Below are positions 37,016 through 46,212 of a stretch of 64,000 nucleotides of DNA, piece after piece (position 1 is the first letter of the stretch; each line of letters begins with the position of its first letter). The stretch is taken from positions 671,001-735,000 of the forward strand of contig NZ_LR134365.1 in NCBI RefSeq assembly GCF_900637305.1, written 5' to 3'. The stretch is from Cardiobacterium hominis. Its GTDB lineage: Bacteria; Pseudomonadota; Gammaproteobacteria; Cardiobacteriales; Cardiobacteriaceae. The translations under genes were made by a program, and so were the position numbers. The notes under the pieces are model-generated. The model was not told where the DNA came from. It saw only the letters and a list, made by a program, of their open reading frames with translations, and searched no databases.

Positions 37016-37289
37016 ACAGCAAAGTTATGCACAAATCGCATACTGGCGCGCCTTGGCGAATTGCAACCTAAAAAAATGCTTTTCTTACAGGTTTTTCTGC
37101 TTACTACGTTGTTTTTCAACAAGGTTTATTTTTCCAATATTGCTGCATCGTCATGTGTAAGCTGTGGCACGCACTGTGAATTTCACAATCCCCCGCAGTT
37201 TATGCACCAAGTTATCCACAATGCTTGCGGGTAAGATGCTCATATTGAGTGGAAGAACACAATAAAATCATTTGGTTACATAAAATGTC
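37016..37289. other. AT-rich non-coding stretch with DnaA-box-like motifs
   Basis: No gene supported. It contains TTATGCACA (37025-37033), TTATGCACC (37200-37208), a consensus TTATCCACA (37212-37220) and a palindrome TGTGAATTTCACA (37175-37187). Immediately downstream, in transcription sense, of the end of CRISPR array 2. Confidence 0.5.
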
Positions 37290-37967
37290 ACTCCCGCGTG
37301 GGGAGCGACCATTGACGCGGCGCAAGTCCTCGCCGACGCGGCGGTTTCAATTCGCACTCCCGCATGGGGAGCGACATCGTGCGGCAGGGCAAACGCCACG
37401 AGACTTATTGTTTCAATTCGCGCTCCCGCATGGGGAGCGACTTTTCGATTTTTGTGCCATCGCTGCTCCAGCGCAGGTTTCAATTCGCGCTCCCGCATGG
37501 GGAGCGACCGATACAGCGGCGATAACAACAAATCCACCAAAGGTTTCAATTCGCGCTCCCGCATGGGGAGCGACCTCCAGTAGCGCATGCCTGCTACCTG
37601 CCTCAGCGTTTCAATTCGCGCTCCCGCATGGGGAGCGACCTTGGCGATGGACAGGGTGCTGGCCGCGTTGGACGTTTCAATTCGCGCTCCCGCATGGGGA
37701 GCGACTGTGTCGCAACGATGACGCCAAAAGCGAAACGCGGTTTCAATTCGCGCTCCCGCATGGGGAGCGACGTCAGCCCCACAAAGCGTGCCAAGAAGGC
37801 ATCCGTTTCAATTCGCGCTCCCGCATGGGGAGCGACCGCCCCTGCATGGGTTTTCCCGGTCTTTGCCGTGTTTCAATTCGCGCTCCCGCATGGGGAGCGA
37901 CAAATCGCGCCCCATGTAGCTGCGGTAGAAGCGCAGTTTCAATTCGCGCTCCCGCATGGGGAGCGAC
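37290..37967 (-). CRISPR. CRISPR array 2 (type I-C)
   Basis: Ten full 32-bp repeats starting at 37344, 37410, 37477, 37543, 37608, 37674, 37740, 37805, 37870 and 37936, plus a degenerate one ending at 37309, with ten spacers of 33-35 bp. Repeat starts GTTTCAATTC and ends GGGGAGCGAC on the plus strand; on the minus strand it ends ATTGAAAC, the I-C pattern. Degeneration at the left (37290-37309) and a point change at 37344 (CGCACTCC) mark the trailer end. The leader end is at the right, next to cas2. Confidence 0.97.
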
Positions 37968-38145
37968 TGCCATCATGCAATGGCAGGTACAGCCTGCATA
38001 GAAAGCGCACTATTCGCTAGCTAAGCAGACAAAGTACAGTAGGGTAAGATGCAATTCGTATGCTATGTGTTTAAATCTATTTCTATTCAGCACGCTATAT
38101 CTGCCGTCAATACTCCCACCTTTCGATGAGAACTAATGGTTAGCG
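37968..38145 (-). promoter_or_regulatory. Probable CRISPR leader
   Basis: The non-coding 178 bp between the last repeat and cas2, AT-richer than the host. It includes small inverted repeats near the first repeat (TGCCAT..ATGGCA, GCAGG..CCTGC). Position next to the unmutated end of the array supports the leader role; no promoter was firmly identified. Confidence 0.6.
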
Positions 38146-38439
38146 CTAGATAATCAATGCATCACGAAATATATCTGGGGCTGCTTTGGCACCATGATGT
38201 TCAATTTTATTACGTCCCTTGCTGCCAAGCATATAGAACCGTAAGCTATCAGTTTCCGGCTGGTAGGTTTGTAATAATTTATCTTTTAGCCGTACCCATT
38301 GTTCGGGATTCACATCGCATTCAAAAACGGAATATTGCACCCGCACGCCATAATCTTGACAATGCGCTGCTATTTGTCTCAGACGTTTTGCACCCGCTGT
38401 ATCTGAAAAGGAAATATCGTAAGTAATCAATACCAACAT
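38146..38439 (-). CDS. cas2: CRISPR-associated endoribonuclease-fold protein Cas2
   Basis: 97 residues, ferredoxin-like fold; partners Cas1 in spacer acquisition. Starts MLVLITYDIS with the conserved Asp at residue 8, and contains RVQYSVFECDV and SLRFYMLG. The ATG overlaps the last base of the cas1 stop. Confidence 0.96.
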   Translation of the reverse strand: MLVLITYDISFSDTAGAKRLRQIAAHCQDYGVRVQYSVFECDVNPEQWVRLKDKLLQTYQPETDSLRFYMLGSKGRNKIEHHGAKAAPDIFRDALII

Positions 38440-39431
38440 TATCGCATCAAGAAAGGTGGATATTGCGCAAGATCGCCACGTAAGTGGCGTGCCAACAGTA
38501 ATGCCTGAATATGCGGCAACAAACCAATTTCTATTTCTTCTTGTAAGTAGGGGTGTATGATTTTTTCTTGCTTTTTTGCTTGTAATGCTTGAAACAGATG
38601 CTTACGGGAATCATCTTTAAGCTGTACGGCACCACTAGCTTCTGTCACGAAATCACTAATTTGTATCTGTTTACGATTCACAAGACTAAGTACCAAGCGA
38701 TCAATCCACCAAGCACGGAATTCTTCTAAAATATCCTGCGTTAAGCTGTCGCGTCCAGGGCGGTCAGCATGCAGAAACCCCACCTGCGGATCCAGCCCCA
38801 CGCCTTGCAGCGCGCCGCTGATGTCCTTGCCCAAAATGCTGTACACAAACGACAACAGCGCATTCACCCGGTCTCTGGGCGGACGGCGGTTGCGCCCGTC
38901 AAAAGTAAAGCCGCTTTTTTCGCTCAAAAGTTGCCCGAACACGCCGAAATAACGCGCCGCCGCATCGCCCTCAATGCCGCGCACCACGTCCAGCTCCTCC
39001 GCGCCCTTCAACTGCCGCAGCGAAATGTTCAAAGCATCGACCGCACTTTGAATCGCCACATTCTCGCCATAATTGCGAATCTGCCGCTGAAGCACCCGCT
39101 TGCTCGCCTGAATCTTCGCCGCAATGATATTGCGCGCAATCGGCACAGGATTTTGCTCCGACACCTGATACTGCGCCCGACGCAACAGCACATTGCCGCT
39201 CTGCCGCCCCTGAAACCGCCCCAAGTAACGTCCGTTTTCCGTAAAAAACGCCAAATTCACATTATTTTCATCGCAAAACCCCAGCAGAAACGGCGACACC
39301 AGCACATTCCCAAAACAGAAAATATGCCCGATGGAATGCACTGGCGACTGTGCTACCTTCTTACGCTCCCGCTCCTTATGCAGATAGCTGCCTTGGGTGG
39401 TGATATAGAGCGTGTTTTGCAGTTTCCGCAT
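38439..39431 (-). CDS. cas1: CRISPR-associated integrase Cas1 (I-C)
   Basis: 330 residues. Integrase that inserts spacers. Metal-binding residues fit E154 (GIEGDAAARYF), H221 (LHADRPGRDSL) and the acidic ILEEFR region that follows. The N-terminal beta domain (LYITTQGSYLHKERERKKV) is typical of Cas1c. The 5' half has host-like GC, the 3' part is lower. The start lies 98 bases after the stop of the inserted 579-residue gene. Confidence 0.96.
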   Translation of the reverse strand: MRKLQNTLYITTQGSYLHKERERKKVAQSPVHSIGHIFCFGNVLVSPFLLGFCDENNVNLAFFTENGRYLGRFQGRQSGNVLLRRAQYQVSEQNPVPIARNIIAAKIQASKRVLQRQIRNYGENVAIQSAVDALNISLRQLKGAEELDVVRGIEGDAAARYFGVFGQLLSEKSGFTFDGRNRRPPRDRVNALLSFVYSILGKDISGALQGVGLDPQVGFLHADRPGRDSLTQDILEEFRAWWIDRLVLSLVNRKQIQISDFVTEASGAVQLKDDSRKHLFQALQAKKQEKIIHPYLQEEIEIGLLPHIQALLLARHLRGDLAQYPPFLMR

Positions 39432-39529
39432 GGGAAAACTCCTTAGGTTTTGACTATGCTTTTTAAAGGAATGTTTAGTTTATTTATCTAAAAAACAGTC
39501 AGTTAAATGAAATAATCTTAATTAAAACG

Positions 39530-41269
39530 TTATATAATTAGTGGAATTTCCCAAGATATCCATTTATATGTAAGAAAGGGTCTATTCATACAGGAAATAG
39601 ATGTATTAAACATAAACAACGCTCTTGCTCCATTTAAAATTTCCCACTCTTCTGCAGGACCCAAGTTAGTACTTAGGCTGTCATCGTAAATCTTTTGAAG
39701 ATTTTTAATTAAATAGTCTTGGACGCTCACAATATCCGAAAAATCAAGTAGCTTATTACTGTAATATATGCAATTCAAATTAGCATCTTTAGACAAAACT
39801 TTAAAAGATGAAAATTTTCCTTGGAGAATATTTCTAAAAGTATTCCACTCATACATTGATATACCATTTTTAGTGCACATATCAAGGTTTTCGATAGAAT
39901 GTATCAGTATAAATCTGCAGTTTTTTGCCATATCTAATTTATTAACTATTTTTTTACCCAATCTTGATATAAGTCGCTCTTTAACTTTATCAGTTAGTGC
40001 TTTTGAACGTAGAGAGCATAACTGATCTATCCCATGATTCAATGATTCATTTCTGCAATATTCATTAAATTCGTCCTTAAAAAATGGATGAATAGTCGCG
40101 ATTCTATGCTTAATCTGGCAGAAATATATTAGATTAGATGACCTATCATAAATAATGATGTCTGCATCATATTTCTCTTTGGGATCATTTATACCATTTG
40201 TTACTATAAATCTATTGCTATCGAGCTTATTTTTTAGGTATTCTAAAAGATAATCACCTTCAAACCATGAACCAATCTTATCCATGTTAGTTAAATATTT
40301 AGATGATATTGTTTTAATTGCAAATTTAAGATTGATATTATTTAGTCTTATTAATTTATTATCTAGCTCTGTTACTATGCGATCATTTTCATGGACTTCA
40401 AAATCATCTAATTTTTTAAAAAGGTATTTAATTTCATCTTCAGAAAAACCAAATTCATATAATTTATCCCTGCTAATAATTGGCTGAGTATTGTTTATAT
40501 CTTTAACATCATGTTGCAATGAAAAAAATGAAACGATCTCTGCTAATCTTCTGATATCTGAAAAAATCACATTATCAGCGGAATCTAAAAATTTTGTATA
40601 GAGTGGATGGAAGCTTATATATTTATCTAATACAATATCTACAAAATCCTGGAATAAATAAGAATCTCTATGAATTAATTTACGACCAATTTCATTCCTA
40701 AATATCACATCAGAGAAATGACTTTGCTTAGTAAAGTATCGTGCAAACCAAATCATCTTATAAGATTTCAATAATTCTTTATTTAATTTATACTTTTTAC
40801 ATCCTTCATAATTACTATCATACTCTATAACCCCCAGTAAAATATATGAAACAAATTCACTAAAGGCATAAAAAGCATAAAGGTTACATTTATCTTGATA
40901 TGATAGTTGGTACCAGAGTGGAAGATTATTTTTAACCAAATCATCCTTTATCCTTTCTCGATATTCATTTTCTATAATTTTAGCGTTATCTATTAACTTT
41001 TCTTCTCCATTGTTTAATATATATGTTTTGCATCCGATGCTTTTTACTCCTTTGGTAAATAAATGTTTCTTATTTGCTAGGCTGTATGAAATATATTTCC
41101 TAAGTAGGAACAATTCTCTTCCTAGAACACCTGGAATATATTTTTTGATATCTGAGTCTGAGATATCAAGAGGCTTGTCAATAAGTGATAGAACAAATTT
41201 ACGCTTTTCCTCCTCCATTATCTCCAAATGACTCATTAAACATTCAAACCAATGCACAGTTTTATTCAT
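39530..41269 (-). CDS. Unknown protein with putative PD-(D/E)XK nuclease core, inserted in the cas operon
   Basis: 579 residues, not a known Cas protein. Base composition is strikingly AT-rich compared with cas1 and cas4 on either side. Residues ~337-390 look like a restriction-nuclease core: FEGDYLLEYLKNKL (E343), KYDADIIIYD (D368/D370), then IYFCQIKHR (Q385-x-K387), the Q-x-K variant of PD-(D/E)XK. The N-terminal ~300 residues are helical with many aromatic and charged residues and no recognised domain. No signal peptide or membrane segment. Same strand as cas4 (20 bp gap) and cas1 (98 bp gap), so read through by the cas promoter. The fold assignment is inference. Confidence 0.75.
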   Translation of the reverse strand: MNKTVHWFECLMSHLEIMEEEKRKFVLSLIDKPLDISDSDIKKYIPGVLGRELFLLRKYISYSLANKKHLFTKGVKSIGCKTYILNNGEEKLIDNAKIIENEYRERIKDDLVKNNLPLWYQLSYQDKCNLYAFYAFSEFVSYILLGVIEYDSNYEGCKKYKLNKELLKSYKMIWFARYFTKQSHFSDVIFRNEIGRKLIHRDSYLFQDFVDIVLDKYISFHPLYTKFLDSADNVIFSDIRRLAEIVSFFSLQHDVKDINNTQPIISRDKLYEFGFSEDEIKYLFKKLDDFEVHENDRIVTELDNKLIRLNNINLKFAIKTISSKYLTNMDKIGSWFEGDYLLEYLKNKLDSNRFIVTNGINDPKEKYDADIIIYDRSSNLIYFCQIKHRIATIHPFFKDEFNEYCRNESLNHGIDQLCSLRSKALTDKVKERLISRLGKKIVNKLDMAKNCRFILIHSIENLDMCTKNGISMYEWNTFRNILQGKFSSFKVLSKDANLNCIYYSNKLLDFSDIVSVQDYLIKNLQKIYDDSLSTNLGPAEEWEILNGARALFMFNTSISCMNRPFLTYKWISWEIPLII

Positions 41270-41289
41270 ATAAATTTTCCATAGTTCAT

Positions 41290-41892
41290 TTACTCAAACA
41301 ACCCCTCCACATACCCCACGCTCCTATCCCGTTTCCCCAGCAACTCCGGCTGGCAGATTTCCACCAGCGAGCAGGCTTTGCAGCGTTTGCCGTAGTCGGG
41401 TGGCGGGGTTTGTCCGCTATTTAAGAGTTCGCGGACGGCGGCAATGGTGGTGAGGGTTTTGGCGCGCAGGCCGTCTGAAAACATGACGGGTACGCGGTGG
41501 CAGGTTTGTCCATACCACAGCGCGCCCTCAGAGACGGTTTGCCCCATCATTTCTTCCAAGCACAAGCCTTGGGCGCAAAGCTGGATTTCGTCCATTGGGT
41601 CGGGTTTGGGTTTGCCGCGTTTGTATTCCACAGGTTTCAGACGGCCTGTTTTCGTGCCCACTTCCACCAAATCCAACACGCCGCTGATGCCCAGTTTCTC
41701 CGCCGACACATGCACCGTCCGCTCAAAACGCACGCCCTTGCGCGTTTCCGGTTCGCCCGAATCCACTCGCTCATGCAGCGCTTTACCCTGCGCGGTCAAA
41801 TAGTTCTCCGCCCACGCCTGCTCGTTATGAATCAAGGCACATTGGCGCGTGCAGAAGGCGTAGTGTTGCAGGGCGGAAAGGGGGATATTCAT
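41290..41892 (-). CDS. cas4: CRISPR-associated exonuclease Cas4
   Basis: 200 residues. PD-(D/E)XK exonuclease with an iron-sulfur cluster that trims prespacers. Catalytic motifs are GVLDLVEV and KPVEYKRGK; cluster cysteines are C14 (YAFCTRQC region) and the C-terminal CKACSLVEIC. The ATG of MNIPLSALQHYAFC is preferred over one three codons earlier: AGGA is at better spacing and homologues begin here. Contains two exact AGGCCGTCTGAA uptake sequences (41468-41479 and reverse at 41646-41657). Confidence 0.95.
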   Translation of the reverse strand: MNIPLSALQHYAFCTRQCALIHNEQAWAENYLTAQGKALHERVDSGEPETRKGVRFERTVHVSAEKLGISGVLDLVEVGTKTGRLKPVEYKRGKPKPDPMDEIQLCAQGLCLEEMMGQTVSEGALWYGQTCHRVPVMFSDGLRAKTLTTIAAVRELLNSGQTPPPDYGKRCKACSLVEICQPELLGKRDRSVGYVEGLFE

Positions 41893-41916
41893 ATTTCCCA
41901 TCCTTTAAATCTGCGT

Positions 41917-42264
41917 TTACTCCTGATAATCGACAAACCCCAAACGATTACCCGATGGATCGATAAATTCCACCACCCATCCGGTACGAATGCGAAAGGG
42001 TTCGCTTAGAAAATTGATATTTCTCCCCTGTAATGCTGCGTATTTTGTCCGCACATCTTCCACTTCAATCCACACAGTAGGAGTCATATCAGGGAATTTT
42101 TTCCGCTCTTTGAGAATAATGGCAGCTTCTTCATTGCCTACCCGAAAAGCAACCATGCCATTTTCGGAAAAGTCAAATTTAACGGGCAAATCCAGTACAT
42201 CTTGGTAAAAGTGGCAGCTAGCAGCAAGATCGTCTGCAGGAAAGAAAAAATTATCGTATTTCAT
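41917..42264 (-). CDS. VOC/glyoxalase-fold protein between cas7 and cas4
   Basis: 115 residues, vicinal-oxygen-chelate fold: MKYDNFFFPADDLAASCHFY, FYQDVLDLPVKFDF, AFRVGNEEAAIIL, WIEVEDV and FIDPSGNRLGF are typical of glyoxalase/bleomycin-resistance proteins. Not a usual member of I-C operons. It lies 24 bases from cas4 and 27 from cas7 on the same strand, so probably co-transcribed. Substrate unknown; metal ligands not fully apparent. Confidence 0.88.
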   Translation of the reverse strand: MKYDNFFFPADDLAASCHFYQDVLDLPVKFDFSENGMVAFRVGNEEAAIILKERKKFPDMTPTVWIEVEDVRTKYAALQGRNINFLSEPFRIRTGWVVEFIDPSGNRLGFVDYQE

Positions 42265-42291
42265 GATTTTCTCCTTATCAATAATTCGTTA

Positions 42292-43155
42292 TCACAGCAA
42301 CTCTTCCACACTCACGCCATTTAGACCGTCTGAAACCACGCTGATGTTGTAATCGCCAAATCCGCTTGCGGGCGTACCTGATTCGCCGTTTACGCGTTCG
42401 ACTTTTACGGCGTCAAACAGTTTATGTGCAGGCTGGCTGCCGAGTGCGCTATCGTGTTTGAAAACAATCAGTTTGCGTGCCGCCATTTCGCCACGGGCGG
42501 CGGAGCGGTCATGCTCAAACATCAGCGTCAGGGCTTGCCAGAGTTTGGCTAAGTCGTCGTCTGAAAAACCGGTTTTGGCGGCAAGGTTGGCGGAGATAAA
42601 GCCATGCATACGATAAAGGGCATAAGGCACGATATGTTTGCGTCCCATGGTACGCTCTTTATCGAGATCTTTTTCGTTGGTTACTGCCATGCGCGTGATG
42701 GAAACTTCCAGAGGTACGATGGGATCAAGCGATTGTGCAAACGCCAATTGAACCGGGCCGCGCACTTGCCCGCTATTGACTTCGGTCGTCATAACTGCAC
42801 CAAAGCTGCGAATATCAAAGAAGTTATTGCACATCCACGCGGTAATTTCGCGCGCCTTGGCTTCGTCTTTAGGAAGTTTTTTGGCTTCCGGTGCGACACC
42901 CAATGCTTCATAAGCACGTTTGTTTTGCAGGTTCAGTACGCTTTTTTCTTTAACGTAGATTTCATAGCCTGGCGCGTTTTCGCAAGTAACTTCAATAAAG
43001 TTGCGGATTTTTCGTTTCAGGCAAACGTCTGTAACCAGGCCTTTACTGCTTTCCGGGTCAAGACGAGGCATATTTCCTGCATCTGGATCCCCATTGGGAT
43101 TACCGTTGGTGACGTCAAAGAAATAGACAAATTCGTAGCGGTTTTGGATAGACAT
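42292..43155 (-). CDS. cas7: Cascade backbone protein Cas7 (Csd2)
   Basis: 287 residues. Forms the crRNA-binding backbone of the I-C effector. RRM-like fold with [20 protein letters not shown] and RSFGAVM, both strongly diagnostic of Cas7c, and [18 protein letters not shown] near the C-terminus. Contains an imperfect uptake sequence AGACCGTCTGAA at 42323-42334 and a GTCGTCTGAA at 42556-42565. Confidence 0.96.
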   Translation of the reverse strand: MSIQNRYEFVYFFDVTNGNPNGDPDAGNMPRLDPESSKGLVTDVCLKRKIRNFIEVTCENAPGYEIYVKEKSVLNLQNKRAYEALGVAPEAKKLPKDEAKAREITAWMCNNFFDIRSFGAVMTTEVNSGQVRGPVQLAFAQSLDPIVPLEVSITRMAVTNEKDLDKERTMGRKHIVPYALYRMHGFISANLAAKTGFSDDDLAKLWQALTLMFEHDRSAARGEMAARKLIVFKHDSALGSQPAHKLFDAVKVERVNGESGTPASGFGDYNISVVSDGLNGVSVEELL

Positions 43156-43165
43156 GGCAGGTTCC

Positions 43166-45016
43166 TTATTCTTCAGTTGTAGTTACAGCTTCTTTAGGGG
43201 AAAAGTAGCTTTGCTTTTGTTGATAATAGCCGATGGAAAAACGGCCTTGTTCATCAATGCTGAAATGGCGCGGGTAATGCTCCGGCAAAGCGGCAATAAT
43301 TTCTCCTAGATCCTTGTCCAGATTTACGGCTAATCCAGGCTTGTCTTTACGTAGACGCGAAAGATGATGGCGTGCTCCTACCAACAAACGGGGGAAAACT
43401 GAGAAAGGCACGGCTGATGCTGAACCATAATAGCGATCGGCAATGCTGGCATTGATATCACCTAATGCCTGATACTGGATGCGCTCCAGAACAGCAAACA
43501 TTCTGCCTAACAGATATGCACGGTTTGTGCTTTCTTTATTTAAGCTCATAGGAACTCCTTCTTTGATTAAACCTTTACGGAATTTACGTGCCAATATTGC
43601 TTTGATCATGGCGATACGCAACCCGTTGGCATCACCGTCAGCACGAATGCGGGCGAGTAATTGTGATAACAAGCTCATCGGATAAGGCGTGCCATTGATA
43701 ATCGCGCGTGTCATTTCACCTGCGAGAATTGGCGAGATATTTTCTGTCTTGCCCAACAGTGCGGTTTGGATCAGCAAACGCCAGATAGATGGTGGTGTCT
43801 GCCAAGGGCAAGGCTCTATTGCCAAGTCTTGCCAGTGTGCTGTCAAATTTTGTGCCAACTGCCCAAAAGTAGTATTTAGCCAAAAGCGGATGGATATACG
43901 TGAGACGTTAGGTTCAAGTCCCAGAATATAGAAGCGAGTATCTTCGTGCAGGTTGGGTGCAATTTCTTTGAGCGAGCGATCTTTGGCGATTTGTTGCAAA
44001 ATGTCGAATACTTTTTGATTTTCTTCGCCATCTGTAACCGTCATCATATCGAGAAAAAAGGCCTCTTCCGCTTCAGCGCTATTATTATCGGGTGCTTCTG
44101 CCCAAAAAACGGTACTGGCATCGCCAATGGTGAGGCAATGCCTATTTTCACGACGTAGCAGATAATTTAGAGCAGCGACATAAGAAAAAGCTACGCGCTC
44201 AGATATAGGCGCATTGGCTCCTTGTTCTTTACCAAAGGATTCAAACGCATCACCATTAAAGGAAACAATAGAACAGCCAGAGCTTTGTCCTCTCCATATT
44301 TCTTTAATAGCGGGGTGAGTTCTAGCAACGGGCTCATAGTCTCCACTAACCAAACAGATACCATATTCTTTTGGAGATTTTTTTTGAGGCTCATCAAAAA
44401 GAGAGGGCTCCTGTTCTTCCTGATACTCAAACCATTTATCTGCAGCAACATAGTTTAGCCATTTTGCCCATAAAGCTTGAGCAGCGGGTTGCTCGAATAG
44501 TTGCTTTCTCTGTCCATCCAGTTTGAATACAATATTGGCATCTATCATTTCAGTATTGAACGGAGAGAGAGCAAAGTGTTCAGGCTCCCATCTTTCTAGA
44601 AAATGGATAAATGCTCGCAACCCGACATCATTGGTATTTTTTAGTAGCTTCAGGTGTGCTTCTTTAAAACTATCAAAAGTATCTGTTTTTATTATATAAG
44701 GTTGTGTCTTTACAGTAGCCTTGTTTTTATTAGCAGTAATCCCTAACGTGTAGCTGGTTTTATCCCATAAAAAGAAAGGTTTTGGTGTAGTTCCTGGTCG
44801 TTTGAAAGCCTGTGGCACAAACATACGCTTGGGTTGCGGTTTTTTATCTGTAGTTAAATGAGGGATGGCATCAATGACTTGTCCATTTTTACTTAATACT
44901 AGAATCCATCCTATTTTTTCATCACTATACCCATAATTTGGAACTTTGACTTTTCCCTCGCTGTCTTTTTCAGATAACAGGCGATAGTAATAACGATCCA
45001 GCGATTGCAGTATCAT
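43166..45016 (-). CDS. cas8c: Cascade large subunit Cas8c (Csd1)
   Basis: 616 residues. Recognises the PAM and anchors Cascade; in I-C an internal start also gives Cas11c. N-terminal [18 protein letters not shown] and [14 protein letters not shown], with WAEAPDN and later KRGMSLN-like regions, match Cas8c. Overlaps cas5 by four bases. The Cas11c part would start in the final third; the exact site was not determined. Confidence 0.94.
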   Translation of the reverse strand: MILQSLDRYYYRLLSEKDSEGKVKVPNYGYSDEKIGWILVLSKNGQVIDAIPHLTTDKKPQPKRMFVPQAFKRPGTTPKPFFLWDKTSYTLGITANKNKATVKTQPYIIKTDTFDSFKEAHLKLLKNTNDVGLRAFIHFLERWEPEHFALSPFNTEMIDANIVFKLDGQRKQLFEQPAAQALWAKWLNYVAADKWFEYQEEQEPSLFDEPQKKSPKEYGICLVSGDYEPVARTHPAIKEIWRGQSSGCSIVSFNGDAFESFGKEQGANAPISERVAFSYVAALNYLLRRENRHCLTIGDASTVFWAEAPDNNSAEAEEAFFLDMMTVTDGEENQKVFDILQQIAKDRSLKEIAPNLHEDTRFYILGLEPNVSRISIRFWLNTTFGQLAQNLTAHWQDLAIEPCPWQTPPSIWRLLIQTALLGKTENISPILAGEMTRAIINGTPYPMSLLSQLLARIRADGDANGLRIAMIKAILARKFRKGLIKEGVPMSLNKESTNRAYLLGRMFAVLERIQYQALGDINASIADRYYGSASAVPFSVFPRLLVGARHHLSRLRKDKPGLAVNLDKDLGEIIAALPEHYPRHFSIDEQGRFSIGYYQQKQSYFSPKEAVTTTEE

Positions 45017-45708
45017 GATTTTACCTCCTTGGCACGAAAGAGCGGAACCTCAATAATGCCATTCTTCATTTCGGCACGGAAGAAATGCGGGGTATTGCCG
45101 TGTGCGAAATCCATGTCATGCAGCATCCAGCCAAGCTCGCGGTTGCGTTCGTTTTCGGGTAATTCACAGGCGGGTAGCGATTCACTATCCTCGATAAGTG
45201 CAAAGTTTGCCGGAAATTCGCGTACGCCCATGCAGGGTTGCTGGAAGCATTGGCCATTGCGGGCGCGACGTTTGAACATTTCTAGGTGTTTGTTAACGCT
45301 TTCTTCTTCAGCACGATCGCTTTGCGCGATGAATGCGTGATTGAGCTGAATGTGGGCTTCGATGATGTAGGCAACGTCTTTGAGTACGGTTGCGGCGCGC
45401 TGTTGGCGGTCGTCTTCGATAAGGGTGTATAAATCTTGCACGCTTTTTCGCTTCATCGCGCTAGTTACGTTGCTGGCAGAGATTTTTCCACCCAGTTCGT
45501 TGCGGCGTACGGATTCAAAACGGATGGGTTTGAGTACGTGGATTTTTTTGATCTCCCAGAGCATCGCGGGTTTCCAGTGTATGGCGGTCAGGATACCGCG
45601 CGCGGCAGAGGGTGTGATTACATCATAAGATACACGCTCCACTTTCATTTCCGGTCGGGTGAAACAGGCATATTTTCCCCAGATATGTAATTTGATTCCC
45701 ATGGCCAT
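45013..45708 (-). CDS. cas5: Cas5c (Csd5), crRNA-processing nuclease
   Basis: 231 residues. In I-C, Cas5 replaces Cas6 and cuts the pre-crRNA at the repeat hairpin. Starts MAMGIKLHIWGKYACFTRPE and continues KVERVSYDVITPSAARGIL, the conserved N-terminus. The ATG at 45708 has GAGG five bases upstream; the longer frame begins 15 codons earlier without support. It is the first gene of the operon; cas3, expected upstream, is absent. Confidence 0.95.
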   Translation of the reverse strand: MAMGIKLHIWGKYACFTRPEMKVERVSYDVITPSAARGILTAIHWKPAMLWEIKKIHVLKPIRFESVRRNELGGKISASNVTSAMKRKSVQDLYTLIEDDRQQRAATVLKDVAYIIEAHIQLNHAFIAQSDRAEEESVNKHLEMFKRRARNGQCFQQPCMGVREFPANFALIEDSESLPACELPENERNRELGWMLHDMDFAHGNTPHFFRAEMKNGIIEVPLFRAKEVKS

Positions 45709-45849
45709 TATTTCCTCTTGGTTAATCCACGCCCTTCTGCAGAAAGGCGACAACAGGATAGGCGTCCGCAGGCTATTTTTAGTTTCAACTCGCCTACGAT
45801 AAGCAATATGTTTAAAACGCCAATCTTCTTTAGATAATTTGTATGTCAG

Positions 45850-45878
45850 ATATTACGGCAGCTTAAGATTTGCGTCAA
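45850..45878 (-). promoter_or_regulatory. Probable promoter of the cas operon
   Basis: On the minus strand TTGACG, 17 bp, TAATAT, about 140 bp upstream of cas5, in an AT-rich stretch. Well-formed sigma70 pattern. Confidence 0.75.
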
Positions 45879-46010
45879 TGGACTTTTTCTAAAAAAAGAT
45901 GGCGCTCTCTCGCACAACAGGCGGCTGAAAAACGGGGAAAATAGAGCAAGGAAATATTCGCTGGCAGCGCTACAATATTATCGACGCTGTTTGCGAGGGA
46001 CACAGTAGTA

Positions 46011-46212
46011 CTAGGGGCTGTTTGCAATTTGAGTCCCCCTCCCCCGCGGAGCGGGGGGAGGGGTGTGAAAAATCGCGTAGCGACGGTATTATTCAAAACG
46101 AGGTAGTCCTCTAAACGTATATTGTCATGCGAATTTGTTTATCCCTGTCCTCACCCCAACCCCTCTCCCAAAGGGAGAGGGGCTTATCCACGGAAATGCA
46201 AACAGCCCCTAG
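46011..46212. mobile_element. MITE-like element with perfect 16-bp terminal inverted repeats
   Basis: CTAGGGGCTGTTTGCA at 46011-46026 is mirrored by TGCAAACAGCCCCTAG at 46197-46212. If the element proper begins GGGGCTGTTTGCA, it is flanked by TA on both sides, as with IS630/Tc1-type insertion. The interior contains GC-rich inverted repeats and no coding sequence. The whole 45879-46406 interval has no gene. Confidence 0.7.

Noticed and set aside
37016..37289. The chromosomal oriC
   Set aside because: Only three DnaA-like boxes, no dnaA, gyrB, rpmH or other typical neighbours; kept only as a low-level finding.
37249..38001. 250-codon open frame across CRISPR array 2
   Set aside because: It translates the repeats periodically (FNSRSRMGSD-type units) and is an artefact of the array.
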